Shown here: one piece after another, positions 21,170 through 32,130 of the stretch
Numbering within the stretch: the first letter of the stretch is position 1
Layout: every line of letters begins with the position of its first letter
DNA from: Chrysogorgia sp. JL179-B06
Taxonomy: Eukaryota; Cnidaria; Anthozoa; Scleralcyonacea; Chrysogorgiidae
Length of the DNA stretch: 64,000 nucleotides
Direction of reading: 5' to 3'
NCBI GenBank assembly: GCA_035772405.1
Contig: JAYKKM010000349.1
Coordinates: 310,001-374,000, forward strand
Translations under genes and position numbers: made by a program
Notes under the pieces: model-generated
Seen by the model: the letters and a program-made list of their open reading frames with translations, nothing else
The model's database searches: none
Told to the model about the DNA's origin: nothing

Positions 21170-21506
21170 TCTAACCATTTGTTCTTGCAGTTTGTCGAGA
21201 GCAGTCAAAATCTTGAGACAGAAACATTCATCCCGTGTCTGAACCGCCTGATTGCACGACGAGGTCGACCTCGTGTGATCTATTCAGACAACGAGGGTAC
21301 ATTTGTAAAGGCAGCAAAGTGGCTGAAGCAAGCCGTAGACGACGAGCGACTACAAGATCACCTTCAGAGTTCCAACATTACGTGGAAATTCAACCTGTCG
21401 AGAGCTCCATGGTGGGGCGGACAGTTTGAAAGGTTGATAGGAATAGTGAAAAGTGCCATGCACAAGACCATTGCCATTGGTGGAGCGACATTGAATTGGC
21501 AAGAGC
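21170..21506 (+). pseudogene. BEL/Pao integrase fragment, 5' part
   Basis: The open frame (21083-21550) includes FIPCLNRLIARRGRPRVIYSDN with the catalytic Asp intact (YSDNEGTF), then NLSRAPWWGGQFERLIGIVK. Coding is cut at 21506 by the 739-bp hAT-type insertion and resumes after 22253. Confidence 0.75.
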
Positions 21507-22245
21507 CAGGGATTATTTTAAGGAATTTTTATCACTGCACAAAGAGCTGAAAAAGGCATAAAATCTAACTTCAATAGCACGTTAAGCAGCGATGGAGCAC
21601 TAAGTAGCTCGGTAGCTCATCAGTAATCAACTAGTCATACTGTCAATAATAGTATACATAAGCGGCCCTTCTGTTCCCAATTTTTAATGAGTTAATCCCT
21701 TTCGCACAGCGTACATTCGCGTTTTCAAAATAACAATGGTCAAACAGTAGCACAGGGGCTCAGAGCCACAGGCGCATCGACCTGAGAGAAGCCTCAAGAA
21801 TGTTATGTGGGGTTGACTGGCTAGAACACTAGCGTTTTGTTTATTAGGGCGGTGGGGCCTGCTATAGTAGCTATTGTATCTTGAAAGTTGAAATGCCAGA
21901 TATGGTAGAAACTTATAGTTTTAGTTAGCTTCTAGTCTGCAAGGGCATAAGGCTGTTAGTTTACGGTACGCTTAACGTTATGAGAAGATAGTGGACCAGG
22001 GTCCTTTAACTTATCGTCTTATTTGTGTATTTGCTAATTTAAATTTTGATATTAAATAGTATATGTTGGAATGTAGTATGTACTGTGCCTTTGAACATAA
22101 TTTCTGATGTAATCCTTTCACGAATAACACCCATTCTTAAATATTAAAGAAAAATTTATCACTGCACAAAATTGCGTTTATCACTGCACAAATCTCATTT
22201 ATCAATGCACAAATTGGTTATCACTGCACGTTAAAATAATCCCTG
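21507..22245. mobile_element. hAT-type non-autonomous element (739 bp)
   Basis: The ends CAGGGATTATTTTAA and TTAAAATAATCCCTG are exact inverted repeats, flanked by the identical 8-mer GCAAGAGC at 21499-21506 and 22246-22253. An 8-bp duplication and CAGGG ends fit the hAT superfamily. Both subterminal regions contain repeated TTTATCACTGCAC motifs, possible transposase-binding sites. There is no internal gene. Confidence 0.8.
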
Positions 22246-22253
22246 GCAAGAGC

Positions 22254-22420
22254 TGAACGAAGTCCTGTTGGACATCGAGAGACAGATCAACAGACGCCCT
22301 TTGTGCTACATGGAGGATGACGTGAGCTTCCTACTCTAACTCCCAGCCACCTTCCTGTTCCAAAGGTCAAATCAATTGCCAGAACCCTAAGAAAGTGAGC
22401 AAAATACCTCAACTATTTTT
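22254..22420 (+). pseudogene. BEL/Pao integrase fragment, 3' part
   Basis: It continues the fragment broken by the hAT insertion: the translation reads LNEVLLDIERQINRRPLCYMEDD before a stop, the usual BEL integrase C-terminal text. Confidence 0.65.
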
Positions 22421-22466
22421 CGCACCTATTTTTCGCACCTAGAGAAAACGGAGGTCCGATATTTAA

Positions 22467-22615
22467 ATGAGGTTATGCAATAACCAAGGTTAACAGCTAG
22501 GTAACCGCGCGTGGTGCAAGCTTGGGGTCAACGGCCAGGGAAGACTGGCACTAGTCGAGCGTTCATCATTGCCGCGTTAACGTGCTAGCAGTCAGACGCA
22601 GTGCTGGAGTCGGAG
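22467..22615 (+). repeat. 150-bp leader-like repeat, copy 1
   Basis: AAATGAGGTTATGCAATAAC ... CAGTGCTGGAGTCGGAGAAA is identical, as far as I can see, to 27456-27606. It directly precedes a BEL gag frame, so it is probably BEL 5' leader. Its start contains the small hairpin GGTTATGCAATAACC, also found in variant form at 19862 and 28565. Confidence 0.65.
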
Positions 22616-24090
22616 AAATATAATAACGCATCTTATGTGAGTATGGAGTCTATAGACTTGGTGACGAAGCTAACGCAGCTTGGAATTGGCGTGAAAAGAA
22701 CACCTAGCATTTTGGACGCAGGTAAGATTGAACCTATTAAAAGGCACCTTCAAACGCTACAATCAATTGTGAACAATATAAACCAGTGCAAGGGCACTGT
22801 CGAAGCGGAAAAAATCGCTCAAAAGGAAAATATTTCGAAAATAAACGAGTGGAATGACGAAGTCGACGGCAATTTAGAAGAGGCTGACGGTGAAGTTAAA
22901 CGGCTTCAGGAATGGCTTCACGAACAGGAGCGCACACAAAATATTGTAGCGCAAGAGGAGCAGTTTGAGTTTGAAATAAAATTGCATGAGAAAAAACTAC
23001 AAATGTAAGCTGAACTTGCGATCCTACCGAAGCCGGAAACACAGGAATCCGAAGCATGTTCATCTAAAACGCAAGCAAAACTCCCGAAATTGGTTATTTT
23101 GAAATTCGAAGGCTCATTATTTTATGGATTGGCCACGTTTCTGGGGTCAATTCACTGAAGCGATCGACAAGAGTTCGATTGCGGCAATCAGCAAATTCAC
23201 CTATCTGTGCGAACTGCTTAGTCCAAAGGTCAAGCGGTGTATCGAAGCCTTGCCTTTTAGAGTCGAAGGTTACAACCGCGCGAAAGCCGTGTTATATACA
23301 AGACAAATACGGAAAGGAGTCTGAGATCGTTAAGTGTTATGTGACAGAGATTTTGGATTTGCCTCACATAACAAGTTCTAACCCACGAAAGGTAGCGGCC
23401 TTTTGCGAAAACTTAACGCACTGTGTCCAAGCGCTCGAGACAATGAAAAAACTCGAACATATCAGCGAAAATGTCTCGACGACACTAGAAAAACTATCGG
23501 GAATTCGGGGAGATTTAGTCCGTACCGACCCAGAATGGGAATCGTGGGATTATATCAAGTTGACAGAGGTACTGCATCAATGGGTAAAGAGAAATCCAGC
23601 CCCATTATATGAACCACGCGCCGAAGAAAACACTCGAAAGAAACTGTTTCACACGAGAACGGACGAATTCAAGCCCAGGGGTTGCGTTTACTGTGGAGAC
23701 TTGGCGCATAAGGCCACCCAGTGTGACAAAATTACCGAAGTAACCGAGCGAAAACGCATTTTGGCAAAGAAGAGTTTGTGTTTCAATTGCGCAACAAAAA
23801 TGCACCGCGCAGCAGAATGCGCTAGTAAATCGTCGTGTAACCATTGCCGTAGACGTCATCACACTTCGATTTGTGAGCAAATTAACGACGGGCGTAATAA
23901 CACTTCCGCCAGTAACGAACAGCAGACTGACAAACGCCAGAACGGTAAGAAGCTGATGACGGATGGGGTGAGTGGCGAAGGCATTTTCCCTGTTGTTGTT
24001 ATTAAAGTTAATGGGATTACCTGTCGCGCTTTGATCGACTCAGGCGCCGGTAGTTCCTACGCATCTGCCAAAACGTTATCACCGGATTAC
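22601..24090 (+). pseudogene. BEL/Pao Gag with protease start, frame-broken
   Basis: 22601-23008 encodes a coiled-coil Gag N-terminus and ends in a stop. 23100-23325 and 23179-24090 continue with the DUF1759-type Gag domain (WPRFWGQFTEAIDKSS; ISENVSTTLEKLSGIRGDLVRTDPEW). Zinc knuckles follow (CVYCGDLAHKATQC, CFNCATKMHRAAEC, CNHCRRRHHTSIC), then a protease start (ALIDSGAGSSYASAK). The layout equals the element at 4972 but the sequence is clearly divergent. The frame runs directly into DIRS-like sequence at about 24085. Confidence 0.75.
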
Positions 24091-24722
24091 GCGAAAGCTT
24101 CAAGGTCGGCTTTCATGCGGGTTTCATCCAATTGAAAGCTGCCAAGACGAACTGCCCATCTGCGAACGAACACCCCGAGGTGATAGACGAGTATTTCGCG
24201 CACGAAATACATACAGGCAGAGTTCTTGGCCCTCTAAAAACTCCACCGTATCCCAACATGCAAATTAATCGTTTTGGTGTCATTCCCAAGAAGTGCAAAC
24301 CGAATTCGTGGCGGCTCATCTTAGACCTATCTTTTCCTTTCGATCATAGCGTTAATGACGGTATCTCCAAAGACGAAGTTCCGATCTCTTATTCTAAAGT
24401 AAACTATGCGATAGCAATGATAGTACGAATAGGAAAGGGCGCTCATGGGAAAAGTTGACATCAAAAGCGCTTATCGCATCGTTTCCAATACACCCCAACG
24501 ACAGATATCTGTTGGGTATGAAATGGCGGAATCAATACTTCGTCGATCTGGCACTCCCGTTTGGCCTACACTCGGCCCCTTGCATATTTAATACTCTCGC
24601 GGAACTGTTCGAATGGGTATTAATAAACTTAACAATTACAATGTACCGGGTATCAGCGACGCATATTCCTGGGAAAAGCAACGCCATTGCTGATGCGCTT
24701 TCCCGCTTCAACTTACAGGTAT
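24091..24722 (+). pseudogene. DIRS-like reverse transcriptase and RNase H remnant
   Basis: 24132-24458 encodes HPEVIDEYFAHEIHTGRVLGP, then FGVIPKKCKPNSWRLILDLSFP and SVNDGI, typical of DIRS-type (tyrosine-recombinase) retrotransposon RT. After a frameshift near 24445, 24455-24650 continues with IHPNDRYLLGMKW and LPFGLHSAPCIFNTLAELFEW. The last part jumps to HIPGKSNAIADALSRF, the end of the DIRS RNase H region, so the catalytic RT box is deleted. The RT type is recognised from family pattern. Confidence 0.65.
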
Positions 24723-24984
24723 AGTTTTCATTACTCAGGGCATAGTTTTCGTATAGGCGCCGCGAGTTTGTATCCCGGATCACCTAATTAAGACACAAGG
24801 GCGTTGGATGAGCGACGCGTATCAAATATACATTCGAACACCTCCGAGCATATTGGAAGGCGTGGCAAACAGGTTGACACAGTGATCTACCACCAACGAG
24901 GATTCAGTAATTCACCATGACAGATCGGCACAAGGAAAGCACGGAGACTTTAAGATTGTAAATTAGATCGGGTTATACTGTGTG
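24723..24984. other. No gene recognised
   Basis: Possible continuation of the DIRS remnant; no clear domain is visible before the minisatellite starts. Confidence 0.3.
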
Positions 24985-27225
24985 GTATTTTTATGTGGTA
25001 TATTATCCGGTACTGCCCACTGCTCTGCATAAGTGTTGCTAAAATGGCGTACTCCGGTACGGCCCACTGCTCTGCATAAGCGTTGCTAAAATATGGCGTA
25101 CTCCGATACCGCCCACTGCTCTGCATAAGCCTTGCTAAAATGGCGTACTCCGGTACTGCCCACTGCTCTACATAAGCGTTGCTAAAATGGCGTACTCCGG
25201 TACTGCCCACTGCTCTGCATAAGCGTTGCTAAAATGGCGCACTCCGGTACTGCCCACTGCTCTGCATAAGCCTTGCTAAAATGGCGTACTCCGGTACTGC
25301 CCACTGCTCTACATAAGCGTTGCTAAAATGGCGTACTCCGGTACTGCCCACTGCTCTGCATAAGCGTTGCTAAAATGGCGCACTCCGGTACTGCCCACTG
25401 CTCTGCATAAGCGTTGCTAAAATATGGCGTACTCCGGTACTGCCCACTGCTCTGCATAAGCATTGCTAAAATATGGCGTACTCCGGTACCGCCCACTGCT
25501 CTGCATAAGCCTTGCTAAAATGGTGTACTTGCTCTGCGTAAGCGTTGCTAAAATGGCGTACTCCGGTACTGGCCATTGCTGTTGCTAACATGGCGTACTC
25601 CGGTACTGCCCATTGCTACTGCCAACATGGCGTACTCCGGTACTGCCCACTGCTGCTGCCAACATGGCGTACTCCGGTACTGCCCACTGCTGCTGCTAAC
25701 ATGGCGTACTCCACTGCTATTGCCAACATGGCGTACTCCGGTACTGCCCATTGCTACTGCCAACATGGCGTACTCCGGTGCTGCCTACTGCTGTCGCTAA
25801 CATGGCGTACTCCGGTACTGCCCACTGCTGCTGCTAACATGGCGTACTCCGGTACTGCCCACTGCTATTGCTAACATGGCGTACTCCGGTACTGCCCATT
25901 GCTGTTGCTAACATGGCGTACTCCGGTACTGCCCACTGCTGTTGCTAACATGGCGTACTCCGGTACTGCCCATTGCTGTTGCTAACATGGCGTACTCCGG
26001 TACTGCCCACTGCTATTGCTAACATGGCGTACTCCGGTACTGCCCATTGCTGTTGCTAACATGGCGTACTCCGGTACTGCCCACTGCTGCGGCTAACATG
26101 GCGTACTCCGGTACTGCCCACTGCTATTGCCAACATGGCGTACTCCGGTACTGCCCATTGCTACTGCCAACATGGCGTACTCCGGTACTGCCCACTGCTG
26201 CTGCCAACATGGCGTACTCCGGTACTGCCCACTGCTGTCGCTAACATGGCGTACTCCGGTACTGCCCACTGCTGCTGCTAACATGGCGTACTCCGGTACT
26301 GCCCACTGCTCTGCATAAGCGTTGCTAAAATGGCGTACTCCGGTACTGCCCCCTGCTCTGCATAAGCTTGCTAAAATGGCGTACTCCGGTACTGCCCACT
26401 GCTCTGCATAAGCGTTGCTAAAATGGCGTACTCCGGTACTGCCCTTTGCTGTTGCTAACATGGCGTACTCCGGTACTGCCCACCGCTGTTGCTAACATGG
26501 CGTACTCCGGTACTGCCCACTGCTGCTGCTAACATGGCGTACTCCGGTACTGCCCACTGCTATTGCCAAGATGGCGTACTCCGGTACTGCCCATTGCTAC
26601 TGCCAACATGGCGTACTCCGGTACTGCCCACTGCTGTCGCTAACATGGCGTACTCCGGTACTGCCCACTGCTCTGCATAAGCGTCGCTAAAATGGCGTAC
26701 TCCGGTACTGCCCACTGCTCTGCATAAGCGTTGCTAAAATGGCGTACTCCGGTACTGCCCCCTGCTCTGCATAAGCGTTGCTAAAATGGCGTACTCCGGT
26801 ACTGCCCACTGCTGCTGCTAACATGGCGTACTCCGGTACTGCCCACTGCTCTGTATAAGCGTCGCTAAAATGGCGTACTCCGGTACTGCCCACTGCTCTG
26901 CATAAGCGTTGCTAAAATGGCGTACTCCGGTACTGCCCCCTGCTCTGCATAAGCGTTGCTAAAATGGCGTACTCCGGTACTGTCCTTTGCTGTTGCTAAC
27001 ATGGCGTACTCCGGTACTGCTCATTGCTGCTGCTAACATGGCGTACTCCGGTACTGCCCACTGCTGTTGCTAACATGGCGTACTCCGGTACTGCCCACTG
27101 CTGTCGCTAACATGGCGTACTCCGGTAACATGGCGTACTCCGGTACTGCCCACTGCTATTGCTAACATGGCGTACTTCGGTACTGCCCATTGCTGTTACT
27201 AACATGGCGTACACCGGTACTGCTC
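24985..27225. repeat. Large minisatellite built from 47-bp and 37-bp units
   Basis: All units share a core of about 30 bp (ATGGCGTACTCCGGTACTGC plus CCACTGCT). Long units add CTGCATAAGCGTTGCTAAA (47 bp); short units add a variable GCTGCTAAC-type tail (37 bp). The long type fills 25015-25555, the short type dominates 25555-26290, and the two alternate afterwards. Neither length is a multiple of three, so open frames such as MAYSGTAHC repeats rotate through all three frames; they are repeat artefacts. Confidence 0.9.
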
Positions 27226-27848
27226 TACATGAGCGCTGCTAAGGATTCCGTATTTTATGGATCCAAAGACGGTACTTGGAAGGGTGATATCCTGGCTCCG
27301 TTAGTTCCAGTACATCACTTATTGGTGGTCAGCTCAAGATCCTGCATGGATGGATCTTAACCTGGATCCAAGTACCGCTATTCGCCCCAGGCCCCCATCA
27401 GGCTACGGCTTGCACCAACCTTCCAAACGGGTAAGTAAAAGGTGAACGAAGATGTTAAATGAGGTTATGCAATAACCAAGGTTAACAGCTAGGTAACCGC
27501 GCGTGGTGCAAGCTTGGGGTCAACGGCCAGGGAAGACTGGCACTAGTCGAGCGTTCATCATTGCCGCGTTAACGTGCTAGCAGTCAGACGCAGTGCTGGA
27601 GTCGGAGAAAATACTATATTCCCACCGTCCCTCCCTTCGAACAAGGAGGTAAGTGCAATACTTCCACCAATTAATTGGTGTGATCGGTGCAAGCCATACT
27701 GAATGGGGGTTGAGGTGGTGGTCAGCTCAAGATCCTGCATGGATGGATCTTAACCTGGATCCAAGTACCGCTATTCGCCCCAGGCCCCCATCAGGCTACG
27801 GCTTGCACCAACCTTCCAAACGGGTAAGTAAAAGGTGAACGAAGATGT
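27226..27848. repeat. Rearranged duplicates flanking the second leader-like repeat
   Basis: A block at about 27327-27458 (GGTGGTCAGCTCAAGATCCT ... AACGAAGATGTTAA) is repeated, apparently without change, at 27717-27848. Between the two copies lies the 150-bp leader-like repeat (27456-27606) and about 110 bp of other sequence. I see no gene. Confidence 0.7.
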
Positions 27849-28779
27849 TAACTAGTGGGTCCGGATTGAAATTTAGGGCCTCTGAAATGGCTAGAAATGC
27901 CTCCCTTTTGTTAAAATAGCTTCAAACAGCTTTCAATTTTTGGATCAATTTAATGGTGTTAAATCACACAGTTTCTATGCAGATGTTTTTATTTTGTTAT
28001 ATTACATATTACTGTCGGAAACTGCATGTGTGATTGTGTAATTAATTAATGACGATTGAGTAATCGCGTGAGGGAGTGGGGGTTACATAAAATTAGACTT
28101 AGGATTAGGTGTTATTGTTGATCGACGAGCTCGAGGGGATTTTATCAAATAGAGATTATACGTGAATTGTGAAAGTGTGGGTACTTTTCTGTGGTGTTCC
28201 CCCCCAACACCGCAAAAGCGCGTTATATTGCACCATAAACTCGTCCTAAAACTAAAGATAGTAGTTAAAAAGTTGAAGTTGAACCTCGTGTGGTGATTCT
28301 AAGTCCATTTACCTCTTTAAGAAATAAATCGACGTGTCCTTTCTCAAATTCCAAAGCATGCCTTCGATTGACTTCTCAGCGAACGCCGGAATCGTACTCC
28401 ATATTACATATACCATATTACTAGTATCCGGTAGGCAATAGTTGAATATTCGTATACTAATACTGCTGAGTAATGCATCAAATTGAAGCTTGTAAACAGC
28501 AGATTTCAGATTTCGAACGGCAACAATTTGGCAATAAATTATAAAAGCCTCGAGCATATTTTAAATGGGGTTATGAAATAACCGAAGTTAAACCACAGGA
28601 AGGCGCAACGCACACATGGTCCTGGGATCGAGTAAAATCTTATGGGATCCAGATGTACAAAGAGGTGAGCGCTAGCTTGTTGACAGCAACTGATAATTAG
28701 CAAAGCTCGTATTACGCAAAGCATTACGCTATCGCTAAGCTTTGAGGCACGAAGTCTCGCGAGTAATTTTAGGGTCATT
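27849..28779. other. No gene recognised
   Basis: Short minus-strand open frames (28309-28557, 28539-28778) have no family resemblance. A variant of the AAATGAGGTTATGAAATAACC motif lies at 28563-28590. Confidence 0.35.
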
Positions 28780-28956
28780 TTAAGTCAGCAGTTAAGACTT
28801 TTCTTTTTTAAAATTAATAGTTTTTTTGTTCATAGTGGTAATATATGTAGTAGGCTTTATCTTATAATGAAACTGTAATTAGTTTTTTAGTAAAATTAAG
28901 AATATATTGTTGTAAGAGCATTGAGACTATTGTATAATGCTCCTAATACGTCTTTA

Positions 28957-28991
<35 letters not shown>

Positions 28992-28992
28992 A
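28780..28992 (+). mobile_element. CR1/L2-like retrotransposon, 3' tail only (third copy)
   Basis: It begins within the last codons of RT (TCAGCAGTTAAGACTTTTCT) and continues through the shared 3' UTR to a (TTA)n tail at about 28953-28990, matching the ends of the copies at 1020 and 3640. Confidence 0.75.
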
Positions 28993-30920
28993 TTATGGTA
29001 GATTTCCGGTGCTTTCCATATATATGTCCCCAAATGACGTCACATTAGGGTTAGGATTAAGGCTAGGATTAGGATTAGGATTATATCGTATTTGGCTACA
29101 TTTACATGGAAATTGAGCCGATTTCCCTTCGCTTAACTGAAACTCTGAAAGTAAATATTTGTAAAAATAATATTAAATTTAACATCCATAATCACTTTTA
29201 TATCACGTCTATTTGATATCTATTTGCGAGGTGCTTTTGCTGTCGGCGGTTAGCCAACCCCACGCGTAATTAACACGTGAAGGAAGTGGGGAAGACACTT
29301 GAGAAAAGACTTTCGAATGTCTCGGGACTCGTGGGTAGGCGAAAACGCATACAAATGTATGCGTTTCCAAACGAAAACGGCCAGTGTGGGTGGACGGTTC
29401 AAGAGGTGAATTATGTGGTTCAACTTCATCTACATAAACTGCGTATGTCTGCGTTTATAATATTGCGTGAATTCTTCAGTACAAAAAGTACATTTCATTC
29501 CTTATTGAATAACCTCCATGCATAAAAGCAGATAGGCAATAACGTCTTTGACGCGTAAGATGAGACGAGTGGCTGTGGGATTAATAAACAAACAGCTATT
29601 AAGTATAGTCTAGACCTGTAGAACAGAAAACTGATCACAAAACGACAAGCAAACCATGGATTAGTTTGAACGGTCTTAAACTCTATTACAATAAAACTAG
29701 ACAGTCTAATTTTCACTTGCCTAGTTTTCAATTTCTGCCAAATTTTTAGGGGTTCTCGGGCGTGAACGGCGTTAACGGTTTCAGTTAGCGATTAGGAATT
29801 GCGTCCAATGTATTTTAACCGCAATTCGTCAAACGAAGCTAAGTGCGTCAGGGAAAACGAACTCTGTGTTGGCAAGAACAAACATAATCTCATGTTTTCC
29901 TGTTTTCCCGTGTTTCCGCACAAGGCTTGTCATTGTCATTTATTTCCCAACTACAAAACGTGCTATCGTGACAGATTTAGCTTACCAACTCCAACTAATT
30001 AGCTTGTAACATCCCTACGAGCGATGACAGGTTTTTTTTTTATAAAATAAAGCTATAGAAAGCTCATTCTTACAACATACTGTATCTTATTACTATCAAC
30101 TATACAAACAGAGAAAGACTGTTAATATACAAATAATCATACATTTTCTCAGTTTAGTTCCTTTGCTTAACTATAGTAATGGCTTTATTACACAGGCGTT
30201 CGAACGGTTTCAGTTAGCTGTTCGCCGTTCCGCGAACGGTTTCAGTTTATAGCCGTTCGAACGGTTAATAACAGGCACCGAACGTTTAATAACAGGCATT
30301 CGAACGCTCTGTTAATAATTTAAACGTTTTATCAAACCATTTGAACGTCTTCTTAAAGCGTTCGCTTACCAAACGGTAGGCGAACGCTATTTTCGTGCCG
30401 TTCGCTAAAGCGTCGAGGTTCCAATTGAACGAGTAGTAGTACATCTTGACGAGAAGTAGTAGTACATCATTGTAACCTTCGCTCTCTATCTGAGTCTCGT
30501 TAGCTCAATGGTTAGAGTGTCTCATCGGCAATCAGAAGGTTGCAGGTTCGATTCCTGTACGGGACTCAGAATCATGTTTCTGAGAATATGAGCTTGACGA
30601 TCGTCCATGTATCGTCTGTCTACTCCGAGCTCTCCCACATTCACTACAACATTGTGTATATTAACGCATATAGTACCAAATTGGCAAACTTTTCCCTGAG
30701 ATTATCGAACGTAAAATTTCTTACCTCCAAAGACGCCATGGCAGAAATCTTGATATATCGTACTCAAGTAAACACTGTAGCTTTACCCGTGCGTAGTCAG
30801 AGGCCGGTCTATTGTGAGAGGAACACATTCTTTTATAGTCGTTGTGTGACTTAGGAAAGATTGACATGATCATCTGCGAGGAACCAATCAGATTATTCGA
30901 TACCAGGCTGCTTGGCTCGA
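28993..30920. repeat. Duplicated segment (copy B), without the BEL insertion
   Basis: It aligns with 4360-4497 and then 9832-11880 in the same order. It therefore represents the arrangement before the block 4500-9831 was inserted. The right-hand inverted repeat present in copy A (11925-12020) is absent; the sequence changes at about 30910. Confidence 0.7.
30494..30565 (+). repeat. tRNA-like SINE head (72 nt)
   Basis: It folds as a full cloverleaf: a 7-bp acceptor stem (GTCTCGT with ACGGGAC), D arm GCTC/GAGT and T arm GCAGG/CCTGT with TTCGATT loop. The anticodon loop TCGGCAA lacks the universal U33 before the putative GGC anticodon, and the anticodon stem has a mismatch. I read it as a SINE-derived tRNA-like unit, not a working tRNA gene. 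Confidence 0.6.
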
Positions 30921-31014
30921 TCTTTTGAAGACTGACCCAATGGCGCTGGCAGAAATTTTTTTGGGGATCACTTGCCATGGGAAGCAATCTGATTGGCTAA
31001 CCCGAAACAACTTT

Positions 31015-31095
31015 TATCCTAACCCTAACCCTAAATAACCCATCCTAACCCTAACCCCCCGCTTAACGAGTTTTCTAACCCTAACCCCCCGTATT
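31015..31095. repeat. Interstitial telomere-like repeat
   Basis: Interrupted CCCTAA units (CCTAACCCTAACCCTAAAT and further copies) occupy about 80 bp, next to GTCTCGAAACAAAACCC repeats. CCCTAA/TTAGGG is the common animal telomere unit. Confidence 0.65.
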
Positions 31096-31097
31096 TT

Positions 31098-31205
31098 CTC
31101 GAAACAATAAACCCGTCTCGAAACAAAACCCGTCTCAAATAAACCCGTCTCGAAACAAAACCCGTCTCAAATAAACCCGTCTCGAAACAAACTCGTCTCG
31201 AAACA
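31098..31205. repeat. Short tandem repeat AACCCGTCTCGAAACAA
   Basis: About six alternating units of AAACCCGTCTCGAAACA and AAACCCGTCTCAAAT. There is no coding. Confidence 0.7.
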
Positions 31206-31243
31206 CCAAGAGGCAGACTTGGAGCAAGTCTGAAAAGCTTGTA

Positions 31244-31300
31244 AGAGATCTGTCAGCGCCATTTGATTGAGACATTTTGAATTGATTAGATTAATCCACC
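31244..31300 (+). repeat. BEL-type LTR fragment, left piece
   Basis: AGATCTGTCAGCGCC followed by TTTGATTGAGACATTTTGAA equals parts of the LTR sequence at 18700 and 19660. The rest of the LTR reappears at 34063, so 31300-34062 was inserted or rearranged into it. Confidence 0.55.
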
Positions 31301-31739
31301 ATGTCAGAGAAACTGACAGCGCAACGGGAACCTTTAAAAAAATGCTACAGAGGTACTTCTCAACACCAAGGGCGATTAAACAGAAAAGACAACACTACTG
31401 CCTCCTTTCACACTCACTAATGACAGAAAATAGAGAAGATCATTGGATAAGGCTAAATTTTGGTCGATCTATTCGAAAGAAGATCGTTATATAACTTATA
31501 ATTGTCTTGCCGTATTAACGCAGGTTAATATATTATTTTATTTATTGCATTCGTCCCAAAATTAAAATTACACATAAAGTAACGAGAAGAAGAAAAAAAA
31601 GATAAAAGTGACAGGTGGTTGGGAGAGAAAAACAGGGCTTTCGCCCCAATTGACATTTTCCCCCAAACAAGTTAGTAAAAACATTAATAAAGAAACTAAA
31701 ACACTGAACTAATAACACTCAGTAAATAACTAATTAATA

Positions 31740-32130
31740 AGAGAAACATTTTACTATGGCGGCTGGTAAGATGAGAGATTATCCTTGTAGTAACACTTTA
31801 GTTTATGTTTGAATTGACTAATACTAATGCAGCACTTGAGTAGACTAGGTAGGCTATTCTACAGGTTGATGGTGCGTGGAAAAAAAGAATATCTAAAATA
31901 ATTTTGTTTGTGGGTGGTCAGAAGATGATAATTATTAGAGTCAAATTTTCTAGTGTTGTGAGAAGAGCGAGTAGGTGTAAAGTATTTATCGAGGTTGACA
32001 ATTGATTAGACCATTCCTATATTTAAAAAGTAGTACAATGTCAGACTGATCACGTCTAAGTTCAAGGGGAAGTATTATTAAGTCTAGTGAAGTGAGTCTT
32101 TCTTTGTAGGATAACACATATGGGAGGGAT
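31740..32130 (-). mobile_element. Non-LTR retrotransposon fragment, RT C-terminus, minus strand
   Basis: The minus-strand translation near 31900-31760 gives FPRTINLWNSLPSLLKC and QFKHKLKCYY, and further upstream YKERLTSLDLIILPLELRRDQSDIV. This is the usual end of CR1/jockey-like RT open frames. Two frames are involved, so the copy is decayed. Confidence 0.6.

Noticed and set aside
25545..26893. Open frames with repeated MAYSGTAHC / WRTPVLPTAAAN text
   Set aside because: They are the minisatellite read in all frames; unit lengths of 37 and 47 bp rotate the frame.
24985..27225. CRISPR-like regular repeat array
   Set aside because: Unit tails are themselves repeated variants, not unique spacers, and the context is an animal genome.
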